Positions 1 to 8,910 of a stretch of 64,000 nt of DNA are shown here, one piece after another. Made by a program: the position numbers and the translations under genes. Position 1 is the stretch's first letter, and each line of letters opens with the position of its first letter. Origin of the DNA: Sphingobacteriia bacterium 28-36-52 (GTDB lineage Bacteria; Bacteroidota; Bacteroidia; Chitinophagales; Chitinophagaceae); assembly GCA_002281575.1 (NCBI GenBank), contig NCGN01000008.1, positions 1-64,000 of the forward strand. The letters run 5' to 3'. The notes under the pieces are model-generated. The model was not told the DNA's origin. It saw nothing but the letters and a program-made list of their open reading frames with translations, and searched no databases.

Positions 1-35
1 AAATATTTGATAATATATAAATAAAATAACAAATC

Positions 36-1970
36 ATGGGAGAACAAATTACTTATAGTATATCAGAAGCAATAGAAAGTGATGTATCGGATTTAGAACT
101 AATTTATATCGAAAAGCATATTTTCGATATAATTCGCAAACTAGAAGGGAGTGAATTTTTAAGAGCTGAATTGTTTTCATATGCAGCGAGAATTAATGCA
201 CTATATATGATTATGAGAGCTGGTTCTGGCCATTTGGGAAGCAGTTTTTCAAGTCTTGATATTGTTTCATGGCTTTATTTAAATGTAATTAAACCTTCAG
301 ATAGGTATTACTCATCTAAGGGCCACGATAGTCCAGGATTATATGCAGTTCATACTGCTCTAGGTATTTTAGATTTTAGCAATATTCATAAGTTAAGAAG
401 GTTTGGTGGTTTACCTGGTCATCCTGATATACAAACTCCTGGTGCTTTTACAAATACAGGTTCTTTAGGAATGGGTGTTTCAAAAGCAAAAGGTTTTTTT
501 ATTGCTGATAAATTGAAAAAAAGGGATAATGGGAAAATTTATGTACTGACTGGAGACGGGGAACTTCAAGAAGGACAGTTTTGGGAATCCCTTAATACAA
601 TTTCTGCTCGCAATGATGATAGATTGGTTATTATAATTGATCATAATAAAGTTCAGTCTGATAAATTAGTCTCTAAGGTTGCAGATTTGGGGGATTTAGA
701 AGCAAAATTTAGAGCTTTTGGCTTAGATGTTTTTAGATGTGATGGACATGATTTGGTTGCTTTTGATGAAATGTTAAATACTAATAATGGTAAACCTAAG
801 GTTATTATTGCAGACACAATAAAAGGGAAAGGAATTTCATTTATGGAACATACTTCTATGGAATCCGAATTTTATAAATATCATTCAGGTGCGCCAAACA
901 AAGAGGAATACTCATTAGCAATCAAAGAATTATTATTACAAATTACTAGACTGAGCAACCAATTAAACTTTCAACAGTTTGAGGTAAGTAAAGTTGAAAT
1001 TGAACCTTTGACAATAAGTAAAACTTTTAAAAAACTGATACCAGCTTATTCTGATGCAATTATTGAATTAGCCCAAACTTATCCTGATATAGTAGCACTA
1101 GATGCAGATCTAGTTTTGGATACTGGTCTTATCCCATTTAAAGAAAAATTCCCCGAGCGTTTTATTGAATGTGGAATTGCTGAGCAGGATATGGTTTCAC
1201 AAGCAGGTACTATTGCCTTAGGTGGGGGATTACCTATAGTTCACTCATTTGCATGTTTTTTAACGACACGCCCACTAGAACAAATTTATAATGTATCAAC
1301 TGAAAGATCCAAGGTTATATATGTTGGTTCACTTGCAGGTGTATTACCTGGTGGTCCAGGCCATTCACACCAAGCCATTCACGATATTACATATATGTCA
1401 TCAATGCCTAAGATGACATCTATTGAGCCAATAAGTGAAAACCAAGCTAAAGAGGCTTTAGAATGGGCAGTTAAATTAAATTCTAATAGTACATATATAA
1501 GATTGGTATCTGTTCCCATAGAACAATGTAATGAAATAGATAATCTTGTGTTGCAAGAAGTAGGCATAGGAGCTGTATTAACTGAAGGAAGTGATTTTAC
1601 GATTTTAACATGCGGTCCAATACTATCTGTACAACTGGTAAAGGCTTCTGAAATACTTAAATCTAAAGGAATCAATATAAAGGTTATTGTTACACCTTGG
1701 CTTAATGAGATTAATTTAAAATGGCTCGAAGAAGTTATTATGGACTCAAAAGGGTTATTAGTTTGTGAAAATCATAGTAGTAAATATGGATTTTCTGATT
1801 TTATTTTGAGTAAAATCGCTGAAACTGGAATTTGTAAAGTTCCAAATATCTTTAAGTTAGGTGTGGACGGAATTCCAGCATATGGACGCCCTGAGGAAGT
1901 TCTATCATATCATAAACTTGACGCACTATCACTTGCTGAGTTTGTTCTTGAAAAAGTAGAGAAAAATTAG
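36..1970 (+). CDS. Transketolase-like ThDP enzyme in a glycan locus
   Basis: A single-chain transketolase of 644 residues, near the usual family length. It should move a two-carbon ketol unit between sugars using thiamine diphosphate and Mg. The ThDP-binding motif begins with GDG at residues 173-175 and closes with N204. The pyrimidine-domain Glu lies in GIAEQDM (E383), and the C-terminal transketolase domain is complete. An in-frame TAA at 27-29 fixes the ATG at 36 as the first possible start. The gene opens a same-strand series of sugar-nucleotide and glycosyltransferase genes, so I infer it makes a special sugar precursor rather than serving the pentose phosphate pathway. The sugar it acts on cannot be read from the sequence. 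Family assignment is firm; the specific role is inference. Confidence 0.9.
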   Translation: MGEQITYSISEAIESDVSDLELIYIEKHIFDIIRKLEGSEFLRAELFSYAARINALYMIMRAGSGHLGSSFSSLDIVSWLYLNVIKPSDRYYSSKGHDSPGLYAVHTALGILDFSNIHKLRRFGGLPGHPDIQTPGAFTNTGSLGMGVSKAKGFFIADKLKKRDNGKIYVLTGDGELQEGQFWESLNTISARNDDRLVIIIDHNKVQSDKLVSKVADLGDLEAKFRAFGLDVFRCDGHDLVAFDEMLNTNNGKPKVIIADTIKGKGISFMEHTSMESEFYKYHSGAPNKEEYSLAIKELLLQITRLSNQLNFQQFEVSKVEIEPLTISKTFKKLIPAYSDAIIELAQTYPDIVALDADLVLDTGLIPFKEKFPERFIECGIAEQDMVSQAGTIALGGGLPIVHSFACFLTTRPLEQIYNVSTERSKVIYVGSLAGVLPGGPGHSHQAIHDITYMSSMPKMTSIEPISENQAKEALEWAVKLNSNSTYIRLVSVPIEQCNEIDNLVLQEVGIGAVLTEGSDFTILTCGPILSVQLVKASEILKSKGINIKVIVTPWLNEINLKWLEEVIMDSKGLLVCENHSSKYGFSDFILSKIAETGICKVPNIFKLGVDGIPAYGRPEEVLSYHKLDALSLAEFVLEKVEKN

Positions 1971-2008
1971 AGAACTATTATGTTTGGTTGTAAAATCATT
2001 TACTCTTA

Positions 2009-3322
2009 ATGAAAAAAATTTCTTTTAGATTAAAAGTTGATTTTCTGTTGCTTTTTGAAAAAGGCTCCAGAGAATTAGAGGTTGCAACTTTATTAAAGTC
2101 ATCATTAGAAAACAAAGGCTATTCATTTGTAATCCTGCAACAAAACTTTGATATACTTTCTGCTTGGAAATATTCACCAAAAATTGTTTTATTGCCTTTT
2201 TGTTATCAAAATAGATCAAATAACTTATTTCTTACTCTATGGAGAAAATCTAAATTTGTGAATTTAAGTTGGGAACAATTATTTTATTCGGGGAATAGGT
2301 TAGCTAAAACTCCTAAAGGGGACTTTGCAACCAAATATGTAATTCATCATAGTTGGAGTATGAGCTATACTCAATATTTGATAGAAAATGCTGTTCCGTT
2401 AAATAATATTTATTCAAATGGAAATCTCTCTTTAGACCTATATAATGAACCGTATAGAAAATTTTATGATAATCCCTATGATATTATAAATTGCAATAAC
2501 ACACACAAAAAAATTTTATTTAGTGAAAATTTTAATTGGGCGTTTTACTCTGATGAAATGCTTTTACAGATGCGAAAAGATGGACAAAATGTATCTGATA
2601 TTAATAAAATGATTGAATATAATAATAATAGTTTTAATATAATATTAAATTGGCTTAATCTTTTTTTATTGAACCATAAAGATTATTTGTTAGTGTTTAG
2701 GCCAAGACCTGCAACTTCAGTCGATCAAATTAAATCTAAAATTGCTTCATTAGGTTTAGTGATGCCCTCAAATTTTTTAATTTCTAAAGAAGGCAGCGTT
2801 CGAGAGTGGATTTTGTATTCAGATTTTGTTATTTCAACCTATAGTACCACATTAATAGAAGCAGTTTATGCAGAAAAGAAGTCTTTTATGATCTCTCCAA
2901 TTATTATGCCTGATGTTTTAAAAGTTAATTGGCATCAATACATCACCAAGGCTAATAATTATGAAGAATTTGAGAAATTTTTATGTGGATCTGAGGATTT
3001 AATACATCTGAATAATAATTTTTATTCGTGGATAAGTTCTAGTTTTTTTCAAAATAATACACCTATTAATTCTCTTCTAAATTTTTTGGATAAAGAGATT
3101 AAAAAAAAATATTTATTTTCAATTCCACGAAAAGTGCTTATTTATGGAAATTTAAATTGTAAATTCAGATTCCTCATATACTACGCAAGAATTTTTTATA
3201 TTACTTTATTTAGTTTGTTTTTCTTCAGAAAGAATAAAAAATCTGAATATTTTCAAGATTATTTAATGAAAGAAAATATTGGCGATATGATGAAAAAGTG
3301 GAATAAGTTATTTTTTAAATAA
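2009..3322 (+). CDS. Putative surface-carbohydrate biosynthesis protein (GT-B-like)
   Basis: A 437-residue protein without signal peptide or clear membrane helix. The C-terminal half resembles GT-B transferases of the CDP-glycerol glycerophosphotransferase or 'surface carbohydrate biosynthesis' type. It has RPRP at 231-234, then a Ser/Thr-rich segment (about 271-286) that ends in TLIEAV, where these enzymes bind the donor sugar or phosphate. The N-terminal half is not recognisable to me. It sits between a transketolase gene and an epimerase gene, and 7 bases separate its stop from the next start, so co-transcription is likely. Glycosyl or polyol-phosphate transfer is inferred; the substrate is unknown. 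It is very AT-rich and Lys/Asn/Ile-rich like its neighbours. Confidence 0.5.
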   Translation: MKKISFRLKVDFLLLFEKGSRELEVATLLKSSLENKGYSFVILQQNFDILSAWKYSPKIVLLPFCYQNRSNNLFLTLWRKSKFVNLSWEQLFYSGNRLAKTPKGDFATKYVIHHSWSMSYTQYLIENAVPLNNIYSNGNLSLDLYNEPYRKFYDNPYDIINCNNTHKKILFSENFNWAFYSDEMLLQMRKDGQNVSDINKMIEYNNNSFNIILNWLNLFLLNHKDYLLVFRPRPATSVDQIKSKIASLGLVMPSNFLISKEGSVREWILYSDFVISTYSTTLIEAVYAEKKSFMISPIIMPDVLKVNWHQYITKANNYEEFEKFLCGSEDLIHLNNNFYSWISSSFFQNNTPINSLLNFLDKEIKKKYLFSIPRKVLIYGNLNCKFRFLIYYARIFYITLFSLFFFRKNKKSEYFQDYLMKENIGDMMKKWNKLFFK

Positions 3323-3329
3323 GAATAAT

Positions 3330-4184
3330 GTGAAAATAGGAATTACGGGTTCTAATGGTTTTGTAGGCAGCCACTTGATTGAATTCATTAAGAGTGAAAC
3401 AAAATTTGAAATTATTGAAATTTCAAGGAATAATGGATTCGACATTTTAAACCCGATTACATTATTTGAGCTGAATGATATTGATTTAATAATCCATCTT
3501 GCCGGCAAATCTTATGTTCCAGACTCATACCTTAACCCCTTTGATTTTTACCAGAATAATGTTTCTGGGATGATAAATATTTTAGAATTGTGTAGACGTA
3601 ATAACGCTAGATTGATTTTTGCTAGTTCATATTTATATGGTGAACCAAGTTATTTACCAATAGATGAAAATCATAAAGTTGTTTCAACGAATCCTTATGC
3701 TGAAACCAAATTAATTTCAGAACAGTTATGTAATTCATATTCAAAATATCATGGGGTTAAATGTTGTATACTAAGAATATTCAACTTGTATGGCCCTAAA
3801 CAAAATGATGCATTTTTAATTCCAAAGATTATCAAACAGGCTAGCTCTGGCTATGTTATTTTGGCTGATCCTTCTCCAAAAAGAGACTTTTTGTATATTG
3901 ATGATTTGATTAATCTTTTCAAGTTAATTATTGAAAGTCATTTTATTTTTAGTTTTGAAATTTTCAATGTTGGCTATGGTAAAAGTTATTCAATTCATGA
4001 AATAATTGATAATATCAGAAAAAACTGTGATAATGATTTTTCTGTAGATTATACGTATGAAAAGAGACTAGGCGAGATTAGCGAAACACTTTGTAATAAC
4101 AGTAAAGTTAAATCTGAATTTCTATGGAATCCTAAGATTAATCTTGAGGCCGGTATCAGTAATATCATTAAATCAAATAAATAG
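3330..4184 (+). CDS. NAD-dependent epimerase/dehydratase (extended SDR)
   Basis: A 284-residue extended SDR acting on a nucleotide-activated sugar. The Rossmann motif GSNGFVG is at residues 7-13. The catalytic dyad is Y123 and K127 in YAETK, preceded by the Ser-rich strand FASSYLYG. The C-terminal substrate domain is present but short. The start is GTG at 3330; the overlapping ATG at 3328 runs straight into TGA, so GTG is the only sensible choice. The CBS-nucleotidyltransferase gene starts 6 bases after its stop. Whether it is a 4-epimerase, a reductase or a dehydratase cannot be decided from the motifs. Confidence 0.8.
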   Translation: MKIGITGSNGFVGSHLIEFIKSETKFEIIEISRNNGFDILNPITLFELNDIDLIIHLAGKSYVPDSYLNPFDFYQNNVSGMINILELCRRNNARLIFASSYLYGEPSYLPIDENHKVVSTNPYAETKLISEQLCNSYSKYHGVKCCILRIFNLYGPKQNDAFLIPKIIKQASSGYVILADPSPKRDFLYIDDLINLFKLIIESHFIFSFEIFNVGYGKSYSIHEIIDNIRKNCDNDFSVDYTYEKRLGEISETLCNNSKVKSEFLWNPKINLEAGISNIIKSNK

Positions 4185-4190
4185 GTAATA

Positions 4191-5258
4191 ATGAGAATTG
4201 ATGAAAAAATATTAAAATATTCAATTAGTAAGGACTTCAGACTTTTTGATGTTTTAAAAAAAATGGATTTAGAGAAATCTAAGTCTTTAATTGTAATAGA
4301 AAATTCTGGCGTTTTTATTGGCTTGATCAGTATTGGTGATATTCAAAGGGCAATCATAAAGAATTTACCATTAGATATTAAGGTAGGAGAAGTTTTAAGG
4401 AATAATATTATTATTGGTTCTGATGCTGATCCTTTCCAATTATTGAAAGATAAAATGCTCAATTTACGTATTGAAATGATGCCAATTGTTGATAAAAATA
4501 ATTTATTATCTGATATTTTATTGTGGGATGAGATCTTTGATCACAATATTAGTTTAGAAGAGTTTGATTCTGATATCCCTGTTGTTATAATGGCAGGAGG
4601 GCTAGGATCCAGACTAAGGCCTTTAACTAATATTATCCCAAAGCCATTGCTCCCTATTGGAGAGAATTCAATCATCGATGTAATTATTGAAAAGTTCAGA
4701 AAATTTGGAGTATATAATTTTTATGTAAGTACAAATTATAAAAGTGAATTAATCAAATTCCATTTCGAAAATAAAGGTTGCGATTTTTCTATAGACATTG
4801 TCAAAGAAGATTTTCCTTTAGGTACAGCAGGAAGTCTTGAGTTAATGAAAGACAAGTTGACTGGTACATTTTTTCTTACTAATTGTGATATTATTATCTC
4901 TACTGACTATACTGAAATTTTAAAGTATCATCGTGAGAATAATAATGTTATTACCATAGTTGCTTCTGTTAAAGAAATTAAAATACCCTATGGCATCGTT
5001 GAAAGTGGTAAGAATGGTGAATTATTAAGATTAAAGGAAAAGCCAGAATTATTGTTTATGATCAATACTGGAATGTATGTAATTGAACCAATCGTATTTG
5101 AATCTATTAACAAAAACGAATACTTAGATATGACCACTTTAATTGAAAATGTTAAAAATAAATCATTGAAGGTAGGAGTATTCCCAGTAAGTGATAAGTC
5201 ATGGTCCGACATTGGAGAGTGGAATGAATATCTGAAGATTATCAATAAAATAAATTAA
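4191..5258 (+). CDS. CBS-domain sugar-1-phosphate nucleotidyltransferase (PtmE-like)
   Basis: A 355-residue fusion: two CBS motifs in the first ~120 residues, then a nucleotidyltransferase domain from about 130 on. The catalytic signature is MAGGLGSRLRPLT followed by PKPLLPIG. This layout matches PtmE, the glucosamine-1-phosphate guanylyltransferase of the Campylobacter legionaminic-acid pathway. That family also holds other NDP-sugar pyrophosphorylases, so GTP use is inference. The CBS pair could sense a nucleotide. Four bases separate it from the LegB-like gene, which supports one pathway for both. No start ambiguity: an ATG directly follows the preceding short gap. Confidence 0.75.
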   Translation: MRIDEKILKYSISKDFRLFDVLKKMDLEKSKSLIVIENSGVFIGLISIGDIQRAIIKNLPLDIKVGEVLRNNIIIGSDADPFQLLKDKMLNLRIEMMPIVDKNNLLSDILLWDEIFDHNISLEEFDSDIPVVIMAGGLGSRLRPLTNIIPKPLLPIGENSIIDVIIEKFRKFGVYNFYVSTNYKSELIKFHFENKGCDFSIDIVKEDFPLGTAGSLELMKDKLTGTFFLTNCDIIISTDYTEILKYHRENNNVITIVASVKEIKIPYGIVESGKNGELLRLKEKPELLFMINTGMYVIEPIVFESINKNEYLDMTTLIENVKNKSLKVGVFPVSDKSWSDIGEWNEYLKIINKIN

Positions 5259-5262
5259 TATT

Positions 5263-6264
5263 ATGTATAAAAAAATTTTAGTAACAGGAGCAGATGGATT
5301 TATTGGATCTCATTTGGTTGAGTTATTGTTAAAAAAGAATTACAATGTTAGAGCATTGGTTCAATATAATTCTTTTAGTTCATGGGGCTGGCTCGATACT
5401 ATTTCTGAAAAATTAAATACTAATTTAGATGTGGTATCAGGTGATATTAGAGACTCAAACTTTATTAATGATATTGTAAAAGATTGCGATGCTGTTCTTC
5501 ACTTAGCTGCTTTAATTGCAATTCCATATTCATATAAGGCTCCTCAAAGTTATATAGATACCAATATTTTAGGGACATTAAATTTATTGCAAGCCTCTGT
5601 AAGAAATAACATTAGAAGATTTATTCAAACCTCTACAAGTGAAGTATACGGTACAGCTAAATTTGTTCCTATCACAGAAGATCATCCTTTGTCTGGACAA
5701 TCACCTTATGCTGCGAGTAAGATTGGTTCGGATCAATTAGCCTATTCATTTTTCGCATCTTTTGGATTACCAGTAGTAATTTTGAGGCCTTTTAATACGT
5801 ATGGTCCTAGGCAGTCAGCAAGAGCAGTAATACCTACTATAATTTCTCAAATTGCTAATGGGGTAAAAGAAATTAAGTTGGGAAGTTTAAAGCCAACTCG
5901 TGACTTTAATTATGTTCTAGATACTATAAGAGGATTTTTACATGCACTTGAATCAGATGCAGGCCTTGGGGAGGTGATTAATATTGGTAGTAATTTTGAA
6001 ATTAGTATTGAAGATACCTTTTATCTAATTAAAGAAATTATGAATGCTGATGTCAACATAAGTTTAGATAACAGTAGATTGAGACCTGAAAATTCTGAGG
6101 TAGAAAGGCTGTTTTCTTGTAATAAAAAAGCGAATGAATTATTTGGTTGGACTCCAGAATATGGGGGTTTAGATGGACTTAAACATGGATTAGAAGAGAC
6201 AATTAAATGGTTTACTGTTAAAAGTAATTTAGATCATTATAAGACTGATATTTTTAATTATTAA
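5263..6264 (+). CDS. legB: LegB-like NDP-sugar 4,6-dehydratase
   Basis: A 333-residue extended SDR. GADGFIG at 9-15 binds NAD, TSTSEVYG at 123-130 is the strand with the active-site Ser/Thr, and Y149/K153 (YAASK) form the catalytic dyad. The segments PYSYKAPQSYI and RPFNTYGPRQSARAVIPT are typical of LegB, which converts GDP-GlcNAc to the 4-keto-6-deoxy sugar at the start of legionaminic acid synthesis. The preceding PtmE-like nucleotidyltransferase fits that pathway. The later enzymes (LegC, LegG, LegI, LegF) are not in the window, though the locus may continue to the left. A UDP-GlcNAc dehydratase feeding another amino sugar remains possible. Confidence 0.75.
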   Translation: MYKKILVTGADGFIGSHLVELLLKKNYNVRALVQYNSFSSWGWLDTISEKLNTNLDVVSGDIRDSNFINDIVKDCDAVLHLAALIAIPYSYKAPQSYIDTNILGTLNLLQASVRNNIRRFIQTSTSEVYGTAKFVPITEDHPLSGQSPYAASKIGSDQLAYSFFASFGLPVVILRPFNTYGPRQSARAVIPTIISQIANGVKEIKLGSLKPTRDFNYVLDTIRGFLHALESDAGLGEVINIGSNFEISIEDTFYLIKEIMNADVNISLDNSRLRPENSEVERLFSCNKKANELFGWTPEYGGLDGLKHGLEETIKWFTVKSNLDHYKTDIFNY

Positions 6265-6278
6265 AAACTCTATTTCAA

Positions 6279-7526
6279 ATGAATAAAGTTTTTATTTTCA
6301 CAAAATCGTATCCTTATGATTATGCATCTGAAATTAACTTTTTAAATCAAGAAATCGATGAAATTAGAAAGTATTTTGATAAAGTTTATGTTATCCCAGA
6401 AATAACAAAAGGTGCTAGGTTATTTCTAGATGATGATATTGAAGTTGTAGAGTCATTTTCTATTTATCGGAATTTATTTTTTAATAGATTCATTTGCTTT
6501 ATAAGTTGTTTTAATTACTTTTTAGTAAAAGAAATCATTAATAAAAGTAAAATTAAAAAGCTTTCATTTCTTGACATAGCAAGAATTATAAAATATAATT
6601 TTAATGTCGAAATTTCAAGAAAATGGGGAGGAGGTTTTTTTAAAAAAGATAATAGTGCAAATTGTTCTAAAAATATTGTGTACTCCTGGTGGTTTGACTA
6701 TACTTCATTAGGACTTAGTTTTGTAAGAGACAAGGATATTAAATTTACTCTTTGTTCAAGAGCTCATGGGTATGATTTATATGAGGATAGAAATAAATTA
6801 GGATTCATTCCATTTCGTGAAACTGCCCTAGGTTTAATTGATAAAGTGTATACTGATTCTTTTGCCGGGGAGTCATATTTATTTAAGAAATATCCTCAAT
6901 TTCAAAATAAAATTTCTACAAGTTTGTTGGGCGTCAAGAAGCCAAATTTCAATATTGTTAAGAAAGACGATGGAATAATTCGATTTGTAAGTTGTTCATT
7001 TGTTATACCTCTTAAGAGAGTGGAAATGATAGTCAAATCAATTGCAATTTTGGCCAATGAAAGAAAGGGTGTCTTTTTCGAATATACTCATTTTGGAGAA
7101 GGTCCCCTACTAGGAAAAATTATTGATTTAGCTAGAAATATTTTACCAAATAATGTATCTTGGTCATTTCCTGGATACCAAGATTTAAATCAAGTGTACA
7201 GTTATTATTCACATTTTAATATATCGGCATTTATTAATGTAAGTGAAACCGAGGGGACGCCAGTTTCTATTATGGAAGCAATAAGTTTTAGTTTACCAGT
7301 TATAGCTACAGCTGTAGGAGGGAATCAAGAAATAGTTAGTAGTAAAAATGGATTCCTAATTAACAAAAATTTTGAATTGATTGACCTTAAAAATTGTTTA
7401 GAGCATCTTGCTTTCAATTTTGAATTACGCAATAAATTAGCTCATGGTAGCTTCGAAGTCTGGAATCAATATTATAATTCTGAAATTAATTATTTATCAT
7501 TTTCTAATGAAATAAAGAAAATCTAA
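6279..7526 (+). CDS. Glycosyltransferase family 4
   Basis: A 415-residue retaining GT-B glycosyltransferase. The family signature near residues 320-350 is clear: SETEGTPVSIMEAISFSLPV, with the EX7E-type Glu pair, followed by ATAVGGNQEIV. The phosphate-binding part upstream reads FVSCSFVIPLKRVEMIV. The N-terminal acceptor domain is diverged, as usual. It is cytoplasmic or membrane-associated and should add one sugar to a lipid-linked repeat unit. It lies between legB and hisH with gaps of 14 and 3 bases, so it belongs to the same transcription unit. Donor and linkage cannot be predicted. Confidence 0.8.
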   Translation: MNKVFIFTKSYPYDYASEINFLNQEIDEIRKYFDKVYVIPEITKGARLFLDDDIEVVESFSIYRNLFFNRFICFISCFNYFLVKEIINKSKIKKLSFLDIARIIKYNFNVEISRKWGGGFFKKDNSANCSKNIVYSWWFDYTSLGLSFVRDKDIKFTLCSRAHGYDLYEDRNKLGFIPFRETALGLIDKVYTDSFAGESYLFKKYPQFQNKISTSLLGVKKPNFNIVKKDDGIIRFVSCSFVIPLKRVEMIVKSIAILANERKGVFFEYTHFGEGPLLGKIIDLARNILPNNVSWSFPGYQDLNQVYSYYSHFNISAFINVSETEGTPVSIMEAISFSLPVIATAVGGNQEIVSSKNGFLINKNFELIDLKNCLEHLAFNFELRNKLAHGSFEVWNQYYNSEINYLSFSNEIKKI

Positions 7527-7529
7527 TAT

Positions 7530-8150
7530 ATGATACTTATTCCAAACTATGGTTGCGGTAATTTAGCTTCTATTATTAGAATGTTAGAATATTGTGATAT
7601 TGAGGCTAGAATCTCTAATCATCCAGATGAATTATTTACTACAGATAAAATTATATTGGCTGGTGTAGGATCTTTTGATTACGGAATGAACTCGTTAAAT
7701 TCAAATGGTTGGTCTGAGGTAATGAAAGAGTTGGTAAAAAATGATAAAATTTCCATACTTGGAATATGCCTAGGAATGCAATTAATGTGTAATTTCAGTG
7801 AAGAAGGCCAAAAACATGGGTTAGGATGGTTTGACGTAGGAGTTAAAAAATTTGATTTTTTAGATACATCTTTGAAAATACCTCACATGGGTTGGAATTC
7901 AATTAATAAAGTAGAAGGTAATTCTGATTTATTTAAATCTAATAATAGTTTACAAAAATTTTATTTTGTGCATTCATTTCATGTTGACAATCCTAAATCA
8001 AATTGTGTTGCGGCATTAACTAATTATGGATATGACTTTCCTTCTGCACTACAAAAAGATAAATTATATGGAGTTCAGTTTCACCCTGAAAAGAGTCATA
8101 GGTTTGGCATGAATTTATTAAAAAATTTTTGTTTAAAAAATGAGAAGTAG
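7530..8150 (+). CDS. hisH: HisH-type glutaminase for sugar amidation
   Basis: A 206-residue class I glutamine amidotransferase of the HisH family. The triad is visible: nucleophile C80 in GICLGMQ, and H185 with E187 in QFHPEKS. The oxyanion strand GVGSFDYG lies at 45-52. Its stop overlaps the hisF start by 11 bases, and the WbpG-like amidotransferase follows. Such HisH2-HisF2-WbpG triplets make ammonia from glutamine to form an acetamidino group on a sugar in Pseudomonas and Campylobacter glycans. No other histidine genes are nearby, so a glycan role is more likely than histidine synthesis. Confidence 0.85.
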   Translation: MILIPNYGCGNLASIIRMLEYCDIEARISNHPDELFTTDKIILAGVGSFDYGMNSLNSNGWSEVMKELVKNDKISILGICLGMQLMCNFSEEGQKHGLGWFDVGVKKFDFLDTSLKIPHMGWNSINKVEGNSDLFKSNNSLQKFYFVHSFHVDNPKSNCVAALTNYGYDFPSALQKDKLYGVQFHPEKSHRFGMNLLKNFCLKNEK

Positions 8151-8910
8151 TTTTAGAATTATCCCCACCTTGTTACTTAATGATTCAGAATTGTATAAAA
8201 CTGTTAGGTTTAAAAACCCCAAGTATATTGGAGATCCAATTAATGCAATAAAAATATTTAATGAAAAAGAAGTTGATGAAATAATTGTCATTGATATAGG
8301 CGTTACAAAAAATAAATCAAGTATTAATTTTGAATTAATTGGTCAAATTGCAGGAGAGTGTTTTATGCCAATGACATATGGTGGCGGAATTAAAACAATG
8401 GAAGATGTTGATAAACTTTTTGCATTAGGAATAGAGAAAATTTGTATTCAGTCAAAGGCAATTGATGACTTGGACTTTTTAAAATTAATTGCTGACAAAT
8501 ATGGAAGTCAGGCGGTAGTATTATCGGTTGATTTCAAGAAAAACATATTTGGAAAAAAAAATATATTTTCGTTTGAAAAAAATAGGTTTTTAAAATGTGA
8601 TTGGAGGGACTTCTTGGATAGAGCGCAAGAATTTGGAGCGGGAGAGATCTTAGCTACTTTTATAGATCATGAAGGGACAAAAAATGGCATCGACGTTAAG
8701 CTATTAAGTGATATTGTTAAATATTGTAAAATTCCGGTAATAGGTCAGGGAGGTGTTGGTTCAAATCAAGATATATACGATGGTTATTTAACTGGAGTCG
8801 GAGGTATTGCAGTCGGAACATTTTTTGTTTTAAATGGCCCACATGACGCAGTTTTAATTACATATACAAAAACAGAAGATTTAATAAGTAAAGTTAATAA
8901 AAATGTATAG
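8140..8910 (+). CDS. hisF: HisF-like ammonia-channelling subunit
   Basis: A 256-residue TIM barrel of the HisF family. It keeps GDP at 31-33, the Asp of the VDFKK strand (D131) and the Asp of FIDHEGTKNG (D176). The catalytic Asp of histidine-type HisF, in the first strand (CLDV), is missing: here the strand reads RIIPTLLL, so Leu12 sits at that place. Loss of that acid argues against imidazole-glycerol-phosphate cyclase activity. It fits the HisF2 type, which passes ammonia from HisH to an N-acetyl-sugar amidotransferase. It overlaps hisH by 11 bases and the next gene by 8, a tight cassette. Confidence 0.85.
   Translation: MRSSFRIIPTLLLNDSELYKTVRFKNPKYIGDPINAIKIFNEKEVDEIIVIDIGVTKNKSSINFELIGQIAGECFMPMTYGGGIKTMEDVDKLFALGIEKICIQSKAIDDLDFLKLIADKYGSQAVVLSVDFKKNIFGKKNIFSFEKNRFLKCDWRDFLDRAQEFGAGEILATFIDHEGTKNGIDVKLLSDIVKYCKIPVIGQGGVGSNQDIYDGYLTGVGGIAVGTFFVLNGPHDAVLITYTKTEDLISKVNKNV

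Noticed and set aside
7530..8910. HisH/HisF as part of a histidine operon
   Set aside because: No other his genes nearby, the HisF catalytic Asp is missing and a WbpG-like gene follows, so sugar amidation is the better reading.
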